From contig PLZS01000045.1 in assembly GCA_003153555.1 (NCBI GenBank), positions 55,708 through 96,065 on the forward strand: a DNA stretch of 40,358 nucleotides. The letters are read 5' to 3'. Within the stretch, counting starts at the first letter, position 1. Each line of letters opens with the position of its first letter. Under the pieces are notes generated by a model. It was not told where the DNA came from, searched no databases, and saw nothing but the letters and a program-made list of their open reading frames with translations. A program made the translations under genes and the position numbers. Source of the DNA: Candidatus Melainabacteria bacterium. GTDB lineage: Bacteria; Cyanobacteriota; Vampirovibrionia; Obscuribacterales; Obscuribacteraceae. Below, piece by piece: positions 19,503-26,392 of this stretch.

Positions 19503-20441
19503 CTAGATCGATTCAAGCAGCCTGATTTTAGACATTCGATCGAGTCGAAAGGTCCGCTCTGCTGCGAAATAGAAGCAATAAGCAGTCAGGTAAAAATTTC
19601 CACGGTTTTGAATGAGCGCTTGCGGCTTTACTTTCCTTTCGCGTCCTAGGCTGTTATAGCGAAATGCTATGGCCCCATCTTGTTCAATCGCCCTGTTGAT
19701 CATCTCAATAGACTCTTGCACAAATGCGGGCACGGGAGGCTGGAAATCAGATTCCTCATCAAGTTTAAATACTGAATAAAGGTCACACAAATCCTTCCAG
19801 GCTCTCAATGATTCATGCATTTGGATTAGCCTGGTGAGAATGTTACGCACATGATGACTATCTGCCAGAGCTCTGTGATAGCCGCCTTGTTCCAATTCCA
19901 GAAACTGGACGATTGTTCCAAGCTGGTGGTTTGGCGCATCCGTTAAAAGTTGACGACTCATCGTCAGGGTATCTAGAACATAGTGTTCTGGCAAAGCCAG
20001 TTTCAACTTAGCGAATGCAACACGCAGAAAGCCCACATCGAAAGGGGCGTTATGGGCGACAAGAACGGCCTGACTATTATTAATCCACTCAAAAAATTGA
20101 GGCACTACTTGCGAAGTCGTTGGACAGCCAGCCACCATCTCTTGAGTAATACCGTGAACAGCTGTAGCTTCATACGGGATTTCGCATTCCGGGTCGATCA
20201 ATTGAGAGAAAGTCTCAACTCGATTGTCCGACAATCTGAATTTAACTCCCGACAATTCCACTAGCCTGGCAGCGATTGGAGAGAGTCCTGTCGTCTCAGT
20301 ATCGAACGAGACGAATTCAATATCCAGCAGATCATTGAATGCATCAACGATCGATACACGCTCGTTATTCAAAGTGTTCAAAAGCAGCCACCTCGCGGGT
20401 TCGAAGGCAAAAAAGCAGGACGCACCCAACGATTCTCGCAC
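19503..20441 (-). CDS. DnaQ-like 3'-5' exonuclease fused to a WYL domain
   Basis: A 312-residue protein. The DEDDh exonuclease domain spans about 38-205: Exo I FDTETTG (46-52), HGIT (96-99), Exo II AHNAPFDVGFL (129-139) and Exo III HRALADS (189-195). The C-terminal part (about 240-310) matches the WYL ligand-binding fold: AIAFRYNSLGRERKVKPQAL, then NFYLTAYC, then RTFRLDRM. WYL domains bind nucleic acid or nucleotides and control transcription or defence factors. The start is uncertain: GTG at 20441 has no good ribosome site, and downstream TTG/GTG codons are possible. There is no helicase, polymerase or DNA-binding HTH domain in the protein. Confidence 0.82.
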   Translation of the reverse strand: MRESLGASCFFAFEPARWLLLNTLNNERVSIVDAFNDLLDIEFVSFDTETTGLSPIAARLVELSGVKFRLSDNRVETFSQLIDPECEIPYEATAVHGITQEMVAGCPTTSQVVPQFFEWINNSQAVLVAHNAPFDVGFLRVAFAKLKLALPEHYVLDTLTMSRQLLTDAPNHQLGTIVQFLELEQGGYHRALADSHHVRNILTRLIQMHESLRAWKDLCDLYSVFKLDEESDFQPPVPAFVQESIEMINRAIEQDGAIAFRYNSLGRERKVKPQALIQNRGNFYLTAYCFYFAAERTFRLDRMSKIRLLESI

Positions 20442-20643
20442 TAAAACTGGGCGGGATTCGCTAGTTGAAATTGACTGAGTATTAATTCAACTGAAGACTA
20501 TGACATCTACTATCGATGCGGCTTTCGGAGAGTGGTATATGCATTCATACTGATACCACTTATGGTGATATATCGCATTTCTATCGCTCCTTGTATTTCT
20601 ATCTATAAAATACAACGTAAGAAACCGTAAAATAGTTCGAAAT

Positions 20644-20665
20644 TTTGTCAAACTTTTTCGACAAA
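20644..20665 (+). promoter_or_regulatory. Inverted repeat at the start of the HET-C-like gene
   Basis: TTTGTC and GACAAA separated by 10 bases. The right arm runs into the first possible ATG (20665). It could be an operator or an RNA hairpin at the start site; its presence also makes the downstream ATG at 20698 worth considering. Confidence 0.4.
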
Positions 20666-21483
20666 TGCAGATCCTCTTCATGCATGTTAGATTTGAAATG
20701 AAAACTGTTTATGGATTCGACAACTTGTCCAAACTTGTTCAAGCGATTGTTTTAATAGCCGTAAGCTCCTGTTCCTTCAACCTAGTAGGTGCATATGCTG
20801 ATCAGGCAGATTGCGGGCAGATTCACGAGCAAATCACTCATGATGCCCTTGCAGCCACGTTTAACGCGGCAAATTTGAATCTTGTCGAGCGTGCTTGTGA
20901 TAGTCAGAGCAAACCGGGAAGCGAAGCGGCAAGCGAAACCAGACGGCACTTCGGCGATGAAAACTTTCCGAAAGCGCTCGCTTATATGGATAGGCAAAAA
21001 CGTTTAATCATCGACTTTTCTGCGGCCGCAGACACAAATCCTCTGGATCGGGCTCGCGCCCTCTACCATCTAGGCTTGCTCCTACATACAGCTCAGGACT
21101 TTTATAGCCACACAAATTATGTAGAGTTAGGTGCGGAGCGCCTGAAAGAGAAAAATGGCGGCAGCATTAAAGATGCCTACGCGATGGATCTTGTTGATTG
21201 GACCAAACTGTCAGCAGCTCGAACTAACACGCTGCAAAGTTCTCGTGAGATTTATAAGGACGATCCCACGGCTGCTCAAGGAAAGATAATTTGCGGTAAC
21301 AGCACATATTTTAAAGTGGCAAAAGAGCTAGCCGTAAAAGAGACAATCCGGCAATGGAATTCAGTTGAGGCTTTGATCAAGCTACGACACGCTGCAAGGG
21401 CTAATGCAATTCTCTCGGCGATGAAAGAAGCAAGCTGTCCCTATATAAAGGATTTGGACAAATTTCCTGAAGAGGAGATTTAG
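20665..21483 (+). CDS. Exported HET-C-like protein (predicted metal-binding, phospholipase C-like fold)
   Basis: Up to 272 residues; the ATG at 20698 may be the true start, giving 261 residues beginning MKTVYGFDN. A hydrophobic signal follows, with VSSC that could act as a lipobox. The core RALYHLGLLLHTAQDFYSH (130-149) with His54, His59, His95, His141, Asp145 and His149 resembles the HET-C family, related to zinc-dependent phospholipase C folds. Enzymatic activity is not established for most members. It is preceded by an AT-rich 220-base divergent spacer and is convergent with the ThiF-like gene (stops overlap at 21480-21483). Confidence 0.65.
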   Translation: MQILFMHVRFEMKTVYGFDNLSKLVQAIVLIAVSSCSFNLVGAYADQADCGQIHEQITHDALAATFNAANLNLVERACDSQSKPGSEAASETRRHFGDENFPKALAYMDRQKRLIIDFSAAADTNPLDRARALYHLGLLLHTAQDFYSHTNYVELGAERLKEKNGGSIKDAYAMDLVDWTKLSAARTNTLQSSREIYKDDPTAAQGKIICGNSTYFKVAKELAVKETIRQWNSVEALIKLRHAARANAILSAMKEASCPYIKDLDKFPEEEI

Positions 21484-22220
21484 CTCTTCGCTGCACGTCC
21501 ACAGTCAGGGCAGTCCTTTCGGGGATCAAGCCCTCTGATTGTCTCAAATTCGCCGCTTAGCCAATCAATTTTTGTTAGTTCATTGCCTTGGATCGCACCG
21601 ATCTTTGCGATCAACTTGATTGATTCCAAGGCTTGCCAGGCACCGACGATTCCAAGCACAGTGGCGATCGATTTGTGCTCAGGTGGTTGAAGGGGCACAT
21701 CATCTATGCCTGCCAACGGAAAAGCGCATCGCAAGCAAGCAGACCGAGACGGGCACATCGTAAACAGTTGATAGCGAAAGCCGCTGCCACCGGCGTGAAC
21801 AAGCGGTTTACCAATGTGCATACAAACGTCGCTAACAAGCAACTTTTCTTGCCAATTGGCTAACCCGTCGATGATCACGTCTGATTGAGAAAAAATCGAT
21901 TCTGCATCGTGGCCGTCGACTTTCCAAGCTCGACATAGAACTTCTGATTCAGACAAGCCCTCTACTGATTTATATGCCGCAGATAGCGCTTTGGGGTCTT
22001 CATCAACCAACCAAACTTTCCCAACACCCGCTTCGACTAAATATTTTGCAGCCACCAAGCCACTTGATTGCACACCGGCAATTAGAACTGAACCGGCGGA
22101 CAATCTACTCAGGATGTCGGTGCTCATGCCAGGCAACGCAAGTTGTCGGACTTTATTACTCAAATGCTCAGGGATTAAAACAGTTTGCTCTCCAATGCCC
22201 CCATTACAAGGATAACTCAC
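21480..22220 (-). CDS. Degenerate ThiF/MoeB/HesA-family protein
   Basis: A 246-residue protein with the E1-like fold: LIAGVQSSGLVAAKYLVEAGV (47-67) in place of the GxGGLG loop, VDED at 72-75, zinc-binding CLRC (162-165) and CPDC (237-240), and a GIVGAWQALESIKL segment typical of MoeB. The catalytic features of MoeB are altered: the NLQRQ arginine region is missing, and the key Asp in D-x-x-D-N is Ala (DGLAN, 118-122). It may have lost adenylating activity. No ThiS, MoaD or rhodanese gene is nearby. The start is taken as GTG at 22220 with a weak ribosome site; an ATG at codon 32 is an alternative. Confidence 0.7.
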   Translation of the reverse strand: MSYPCNGGIGEQTVLIPEHLSNKVRQLALPGMSTDILSRLSAGSVLIAGVQSSGLVAAKYLVEAGVGKVWLVDEDPKALSAAYKSVEGLSESEVLCRAWKVDGHDAESIFSQSDVIIDGLANWQEKLLVSDVCMHIGKPLVHAGGSGFRYQLFTMCPSRSACLRCAFPLAGIDDVPLQPPEHKSIATVLGIVGAWQALESIKLIAKIGAIQGNELTKIDWLSGEFETIRGLDPRKDCPDCGRAAKS

Positions 22221-22357
22221 TGGAACTGAGTTTCACTCAAGGGAATCACAGTGGCTGCCCTTATTGCTAATCTTTGCAGCTACCAGCTAAAAAATATCGT
22301 AGTGCCATAGGTGGTGCAGGCGAAGTGGCGCGGCAAGAATCGTTAGAATCCCAAATA

Positions 22358-22528
22358 CCAAAAACCCCCCTTACGGGAGGTCTCTGGCTGGCGTTGGCGG
22401 GGGAAAAACTTATAGTTACTGATGGATATGACAAGCAAGTCAAAACGTCACTGCATATGGCGAGTGGCTGGCGTGGCGTCGATTGATTAGTAGTAATTGG
22501 TTGAAACGAACGACTCAGAAGTGAGTCG
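22358..22528 (-). ncRNA. Predicted small RNA, minus strand (about 170 nt)
   Basis: A complete non-coding unit is visible: a promoter (TTGACT, 17 bases, TAATCT), a 5' hairpin starting at the predicted transcription start (CGACTCA-CTTC-TGAGTCG, 22511-22528), and a terminator hairpin followed by five T residues (22360-22381). The body has no open frame worth considering and contains the C-rich motif CGCCAGCCA twice. It does not match the conserved cores of tmRNA, RNase P RNA, SRP RNA or 6S that I can recall. It is predicted only, with no expression evidence. Confidence 0.5.
22360..22381 (-). terminator. Terminator of the minus-strand small RNA
   Basis: The minus strand reads ACCTCCC-GTAA-GGGGGGT followed by TTTT: a 7-base stem with one mismatch and a 4-base loop. 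No protein gene upstream on this strand needs it, which points to a separate short transcript. Confidence 0.65.
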
Positions 22529-22533
22529 AATAT

Positions 22534-22562
22534 AGATTATTCGAACACCGCAATGAAGTCAA
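22534..22562 (-). promoter_or_regulatory. Promoter of the minus-strand small RNA
   Basis: TTGACT (22557-22562), a 17-base spacer, TAATCT (22534-22539). Both hexamers and the spacing are identical to those of the pilin-like gene promoter at 23509-23537. Confidence 0.65.
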
Positions 22563-22599
22563 GTGCCCGTTTGTAATGCAGAATACATTTTCAATAATT

Positions 22600-22629
22600 T
22601 TGACTCTTTGAAGAGGCTGTTTCTATGCA
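22600..22629 (+). promoter_or_regulatory. Possible promoter of a plus-strand small RNA
   Basis: TTGACT (22600-22605), an 18-base spacer, TATGCA (22624-22629). The -10 is weaker than the minus-strand one. The predicted start, about seven bases on, coincides with the first base of a perfect 7-base hairpin. Confidence 0.4.
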
Positions 22630-22635
22630 ATTGTT

Positions 22636-22760
22636 GAAGAATCGCATTCTTCGGCTAAGTTTTCCGCCTGTGGATTTTTGTTCACAAGTGATTTGCAGAA
22701 GAGAAGCATCCCAACCTACTTTCGATGTTAGGCACCGCAGCCGGTGACCTGTAGTTTTTG
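22636..22760 (+). ncRNA. Predicted small RNA, plus strand (about 125 nt)
   Basis: It starts with the perfect hairpin GAAGAAT-CGC-ATTCTTC (22636-22652) and ends with a terminator hairpin (22730-22759). There is no protein-coding frame in it. It diverges from the minus-strand small RNA, with the two promoters facing away from each other about 37 bases apart. It is less certain than its partner because the -10 is weak. Confidence 0.4.
22730..22759 (+). terminator. Terminator of the plus-strand small RNA
   Basis: AGG-CACCG-CAGC-CGGTG-A-CCT followed by GTAGTTTTT: a perfect 5-base core stem extended by 3 pairs across a one-base bulge, with a T tract. Confidence 0.55.
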
Positions 22761-22837
22761 GCGGAATTCTTTTCCAGTTTTCTTAGGGTTAGTCTTCGGT
22801 CAATTCCAGCGCCGAGAACGCCCCGACGCACAAAGAA

Positions 22838-22859
22838 GGGGGGAGCTTGCGCTCCCCCC
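22838..22859 (-). terminator. Strong terminator of the pilin-like gene
   Basis: A perfect 9-base stem GGGGGGAGC/GCTCCCCCC with a 4-base loop, 29 bases after the stop of the pilin-like gene, followed on the minus strand by TTCTTTGT. Confidence 0.8.
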
Positions 22860-22887
22860 CATTTTGTACTTGATTGTTTGTTTGCGA

Positions 22888-23418
22888 TTAGCTGAACAAG
22901 TTGGCATCGCGAGCGGATGCAACGAGCCAGTTGATGCAACCAGGTGTTGCCAGTCCACCGGTGACACCAGCCGCTCCGAAGAGAACTCTCTTCATAGCAT
23001 CTTGTGTTCCAGCAGCCATGTGCATGAAGCCCATGATCATTGTTGGTCCGCCCCAGGCAATTCCGAGAATTTCCATACCGTTAGCGATAATGTTGAGCAA
23101 GGCTTCTAAGTTAGCCAGGTTGTTGACGCGAACTGTACCTGCGGTGTTAACGCCGGTTACGAAGGTAGCATCTGAACCTTGTGGTCCTATTGTTCCGTTC
23201 GTTGCGCCTTGCAAGGAAGGAGCGTTAGAACCAGCAGCGTTTGTTTGAGAAGTCTGTGACCCTGTGTTGATTGCGGTGTCGCGACCATTTGTACCAGTAC
23301 CAGCAGAGGAGAATGCATCAGTCGAAGTGGCCTGCTGTTGCGCATTGGCTGGCAAAGATAGTGCTACAACTGAAGAAAGTGCAAGAGCAGCCATAGTAAG
23401 ATTGCGGAAAATATTCAT
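22888..23418 (-). CDS. Exported VirB2/TrbC-like pilin candidate
   Basis: A 176-residue protein. A signal peptide (cleavage near ANA-QQ, 24-28) is followed by a 75-residue low-complexity Ser/Thr/Gly/Asn/Gln segment. The C-terminal 75 residues form two hydrophobic stretches (about 106-134 and 146-168) joined by a short polar turn, GTQDAMKR. Signal peptide plus two hydrophobic helices with a basic turn is the layout of VirB2/TrbC type IV secretion pilins, though the long spacer is atypical and no other VirB gene is nearby. Expression looks strong: promoter TTGACT-17-TAATCT, a 5' leader hairpin (23475-23493), a perfect AGGAGG (23425-23430) and a very strong terminator. The family call is by architecture only. 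Confidence 0.6.
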   Translation of the reverse strand: MNIFRNLTMAALALSSVVALSLPANAQQQATSTDAFSSAGTGTNGRDTAINTGSQTSQTNAAGSNAPSLQGATNGTIGPQGSDATFVTGVNTAGTVRVNNLANLEALLNIIANGMEILGIAWGGPTMIMGFMHMAAGTQDAMKRVLFGAAGVTGGLATPGCINWLVASARDANLFS

Positions 23419-23508
23419 GAAGAACCTCCTGGCAGGAAAAATATTTGGTTGGTTAGTAAATCGGACTTAGAATCAGGTCGTGAAAGTCGACCTCTTGAAG
23501 ACCTGGTT

Positions 23509-23537
23509 AGATTAGCTTAAACGAGATACCAAGTCAA
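23509..23537 (-). promoter_or_regulatory. Promoter of the pilin-like gene
   Basis: TTGACT (23532-23537), a 17-base spacer, TAATCT (23509-23514) on the minus strand. The predicted leader of about 85 bases contains the hairpin AGGTCG/CGACCT (23475-23493). Confidence 0.7.
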
Positions 23538-23823
23538 GGTAAAAAATGTATTCCACCTTACAAAATACTAGAATTTTTATTCATCGTCAAAGTGGCTTTT
23601 GATCAGTTGTTCGAGTGTATTCTGCGATTTTACAGCACCATTGGGCAGTTAACGCTGTCACACAGAAAGATGAAACAGGACTTCCCGTGCCACCAAAACA
23701 TCCATATAAGTAGGTGGGACACTCCTGCATAATTAGAATGTTGCCACAGACCCCAAAGCCAGCCTGAAGAGCCGCGTACATTGCCACAACCAGGCGGGAT
23801 GAACGGGGCGCGTGAGTCCAAGC
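23538..23823 (-). other. Gap between anmK and the pilin-like gene; nothing clear
   Basis: About 290 bases. A 66-codon GTG-initiated frame (23587-23787, minus) encodes a Cys-rich hydrophobic peptide, but it has no ribosome site and no recognisable pattern. No terminator for anmK could be confidently placed. Confidence 0.35.
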
Positions 23824-25014
23824 CTACGGTAAAGACAACTTTCCTAAACAGACACTCCGTACGGCACCGGTGCATGCAGGAACACTGTTGGAAATGCCGT
23901 GATAGGTCGTGTAGGCAAGCAGAGCAAAAAGCAACGACTCTTTGAACTTGGTGGAAATTCCAAAATCCTCATGACGCAAGACTTTTATCTGTTCACACCA
24001 ATTTTGGCGAATCAACTCAACTAATTGCGAATTATCCGCACCTCCTCCTCCGAGTATTAGTCGAGAGACAGTACATTTTGGCAAAACGAACTGTTTGTAG
24101 GCTGCTGCAATCGAACGGGCAGTGAGAGTCGTTAGGGTGGCGACAACATCAGCATCCGAAAGTCCGGCTTGCTTGCCCTCATCTATTAGTACATCTGCGA
24201 ACTTGTCTCCGAAAAGCTCGCGACCAGTCGTTTTAGGTGGAGCTTGTCGAAAATATGGATGAGACAAAGCGCGGTTCAGCAAATTGTCATCGACCTTACC
24301 TGACTGGCAAATTTGTCCGTCGCGATCGTAGTCCTTGCCATATAAACGATTCATCGCCCGGTCTATGAGCATATTTCCGGGACCAGTATCGAAAGCCATG
24401 ATGGCCACGCCCTTTTGATTTATTATCGTCAAATTGGCGATACCACCTATGTTCAAAACAGCAGTGGCAATTTTGTCAGAGCCAAATAGAACGGCGTCAG
24501 CGAAACTAACTAACGGCGCTCCTTGCCCACCATTGGCCATATCAGCCGGCCTGAAATCAGCAACTACGGGAATACCAGTCCTCGCGGCCAGGATCGCAGG
24601 CTCTCCCAGTTGCAGAGTGCCGCTAGTAAAGACAGTCCACAAATCAGACTGAGTTGGGGCGTGCCAAATCGTTTGACCATGCGACCCAATCAGGTGCACA
24701 TCTATCTCTGGCACCGATCGAATCAATTTTTGACAGGCCTTGGCGAACAGTTCTCCCAACGCTGTGTTCAACAGACAAACTCGCTGCAATGACGTTTCGC
24801 CTGAAGCGATGAGCTTTTGCAGACCTCGCCGAAATTCGACTGGAAACTCTTCAAGGTTGCTTGCCAGCAGCTTTATCTCGAGAGCCGGAATTGCGGCTGC
24901 GGGGTTCCCTTGAAATCGGGGTGTGATTGAAAAGAGAGCGACGTCAATGCCATCCATCGAAGTGCCGCTATTGAGCCCGATTACGTTCAGTGGTCGCAAT
25001 CTTGAAACGTTCAC
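23824..25014 (-). CDS. anmK: Anhydro-N-acetylmuramic acid kinase
   Basis: A 396-residue kinase that opens and phosphorylates 1,6-anhydroMurNAc from cell-wall turnover, giving MurNAc-6-phosphate. Family markers are the N-terminal GLNSGTSMDGID (13-24), GSHGQTIWH, NIGGIANLT, FDTGPGNMLID, and LILGGGGADN near the C-terminus, in the ASKHA-type fold. The length is near the usual 370-390. The start is GTG at 25014. No MurQ (etherase) gene is in the window. It is divergent from guaB3 across 126 bases. Confidence 0.95.
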   Translation of the reverse strand: MNVSRLRPLNVIGLNSGTSMDGIDVALFSITPRFQGNPAAAIPALEIKLLASNLEEFPVEFRRGLQKLIASGETSLQRVCLLNTALGELFAKACQKLIRSVPEIDVHLIGSHGQTIWHAPTQSDLWTVFTSGTLQLGEPAILAARTGIPVVADFRPADMANGGQGAPLVSFADAVLFGSDKIATAVLNIGGIANLTIINQKGVAIMAFDTGPGNMLIDRAMNRLYGKDYDRDGQICQSGKVDDNLLNRALSHPYFRQAPPKTTGRELFGDKFADVLIDEGKQAGLSDADVVATLTTLTARSIAAAYKQFVLPKCTVSRLILGGGGADNSQLVELIRQNWCEQIKVLRHEDFGISTKFKESLLFALLAYTTYHGISNSVPACTGAVRSVCLGKLSLP

Positions 25015-25140
25015 GTTAAATCACATCCCCTGCTTGCAACAAAACTGTTATTGTAACTCTATGCTGTCTAAAGCTGGCACAGAGTCAGTGATAAGATCTC
25101 AGCACTAAAAATTCGTCCTGCAATAAAAGGCAACTTAAAT

Positions 25141-26349
25141 ATGGTCAGCAACAAATCGCTTGATTACCAGGGGAATGTAGCCGTTGCGCAAATGTATATC
25201 GGTCGGGGCAAGGCGACACGCCGAGCTTACGGATTCGACGAAATTGCGTTGGTGCCTGGTTCGACAACAGTAGATCCAGAACTGTGTGATATCACCGTCA
25301 ACCTCGGTGGACACAAGCTCGAAATGCCGATCATCGCTAGCGCGATGGATAGCGTAGTCAACGCAAAAATGGCCATCGCCATGGGGAAGCTGGGCGGCTT
25401 GGCTGTTCTCAATTTGCAAGGGCTGCAGACACGCTATGAAAATACCGAGGAGGTATACAAACAAGTTATAGCTTGCGACAACAACAGTTTCGTCGAAGTC
25501 ATGCAAAAGCTATATGCGGCACCGGTTCAAGAATCGCTGATTGTCAAAAGAATAGAAGAAATAAAAAAGGGCGGTGTGCACGTCGCGGTCTCATTGACGC
25601 CTAACTTTGCTGAAAAGTACGGAGCGATTGCCGTGGAGGCAGGATGCGACATGATATTTGTTCAGTCGACTGTGACTGGCATTGAGCACCGCTCTGCGCT
25701 CGGTACACCCAACCTGAACTTAACCAAGTTTTGCCTGAAGATTGGCGTTCCTGTCATAGTTGGCAATTGTGTCGGCTACGAAACTGCTGTTGAACTTTTG
25801 GAAACGGGTGTGGCAGGAATTCTAGTGGGAGTGGGTCCAGGGGCTGCCTGCACTTCACGGAGTGTGCTTGGCATAGGCATGCCAATGGCTACAGCGATTG
25901 CCGATTGCGCCGCTGCGCGGCAATCGTTTTCCAAGGACAAAGAAGGTCCTATCATCATTGCTGATGGTGGCATGGTAGTGGGCGGAGATATTTGCAAAGC
26001 CATCGCCTGTGGTGCTGACGCAGTGATGATTGGTTCACCACTGGCTCGCGCCAAAGAAGCGCCCGGTAAGGGCTTTCATTGGGGTATGGCGACGCCGAGC
26101 CCAGTCTTGCCTCGCGGCACGAGAATCAAAGTCGGCACAAGCGGAACACTTGAAGAGATATTGCTCGGTCCTGCCCACATCGATGACGGTACACAAAACC
26201 TTACGGGTGCTCTGAAGACGAGTATGGGCACTCTCGGTGCGGCAGACCTGCGCGAGATGCAAAATGTGGAAGTCGTGATTGCGCCGTCCATTTTGACAGA
26301 AGGTAAAGTCTTCCAAAATGCGCAAAATTTGGGCATGGGAAGATCGTAA
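25141..26349 (+). CDS. guaB3: IMP dehydrogenase-family protein GuaB3
   Basis: A 402-residue (beta/alpha)8 protein of the IMPDH/GMP reductase family without the CBS pair. The catalytic loop GPGAACTSRSVLG carries Cys237; IIADGGMVVGGDICKAIACGADAVMIGSP is phosphate-binding. IGRGKATRRAYGFDEIALVPG at the start and MGTLGAADLREMQ near the end closely resemble cyanobacterial GuaB3 as I recall it. GuaB3 was recently reported to act as a GMP reductase in a cyanobacterium, so this may recycle GMP to IMP rather than make XMP. The ATG at 25141 has a weak ribosome site. The htrA-like gene follows 43 bases later. Confidence 0.88.
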   Translation: MVSNKSLDYQGNVAVAQMYIGRGKATRRAYGFDEIALVPGSTTVDPELCDITVNLGGHKLEMPIIASAMDSVVNAKMAIAMGKLGGLAVLNLQGLQTRYENTEEVYKQVIACDNNSFVEVMQKLYAAPVQESLIVKRIEEIKKGGVHVAVSLTPNFAEKYGAIAVEAGCDMIFVQSTVTGIEHRSALGTPNLNLTKFCLKIGVPVIVGNCVGYETAVELLETGVAGILVGVGPGAACTSRSVLGIGMPMATAIADCAAARQSFSKDKEGPIIIADGGMVVGGDICKAIACGADAVMIGSPLARAKEAPGKGFHWGMATPSPVLPRGTRIKVGTSGTLEEILLGPAHIDDGTQNLTGALKTSMGTLGAADLREMQNVEVVIAPSILTEGKVFQNAQNLGMGRS

Positions 26350-26392
26350 TTGCTGTCTCCATACACCAATAGTTTTTAGCGAGTAACGAAAA

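Noticed and set aside
20487..20681. 64-codon minus-strand frame in the spacer upstream of the HET-C-like gene
   Set aside because: Composition looks like translated AT-rich regulatory DNA; no ribosome site or signal peptide.
22274..22486. 70-codon plus-strand frame opposite the minus-strand small RNA
   Set aside because: It runs across the predicted terminator hairpin, lacks a ribosome site and has no family features.
22221..22887. tmRNA, RNase P RNA, SRP RNA or 6S RNA in the gene-free island
   Set aside because: None of the conserved core sequences that I know for these RNAs were found on either strand.
22682..22939. 85-codon minus-strand frame across the pilin-gene terminator
   Set aside because: It overlaps the strong terminator and the 3' end of the pilin-like gene in another frame.
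23587..23787. Cys-rich 66-codon frame downstream of anmK
   Set aside because: GTG start without ribosome site; no signal peptide or conserved cysteine spacing that I recognise.
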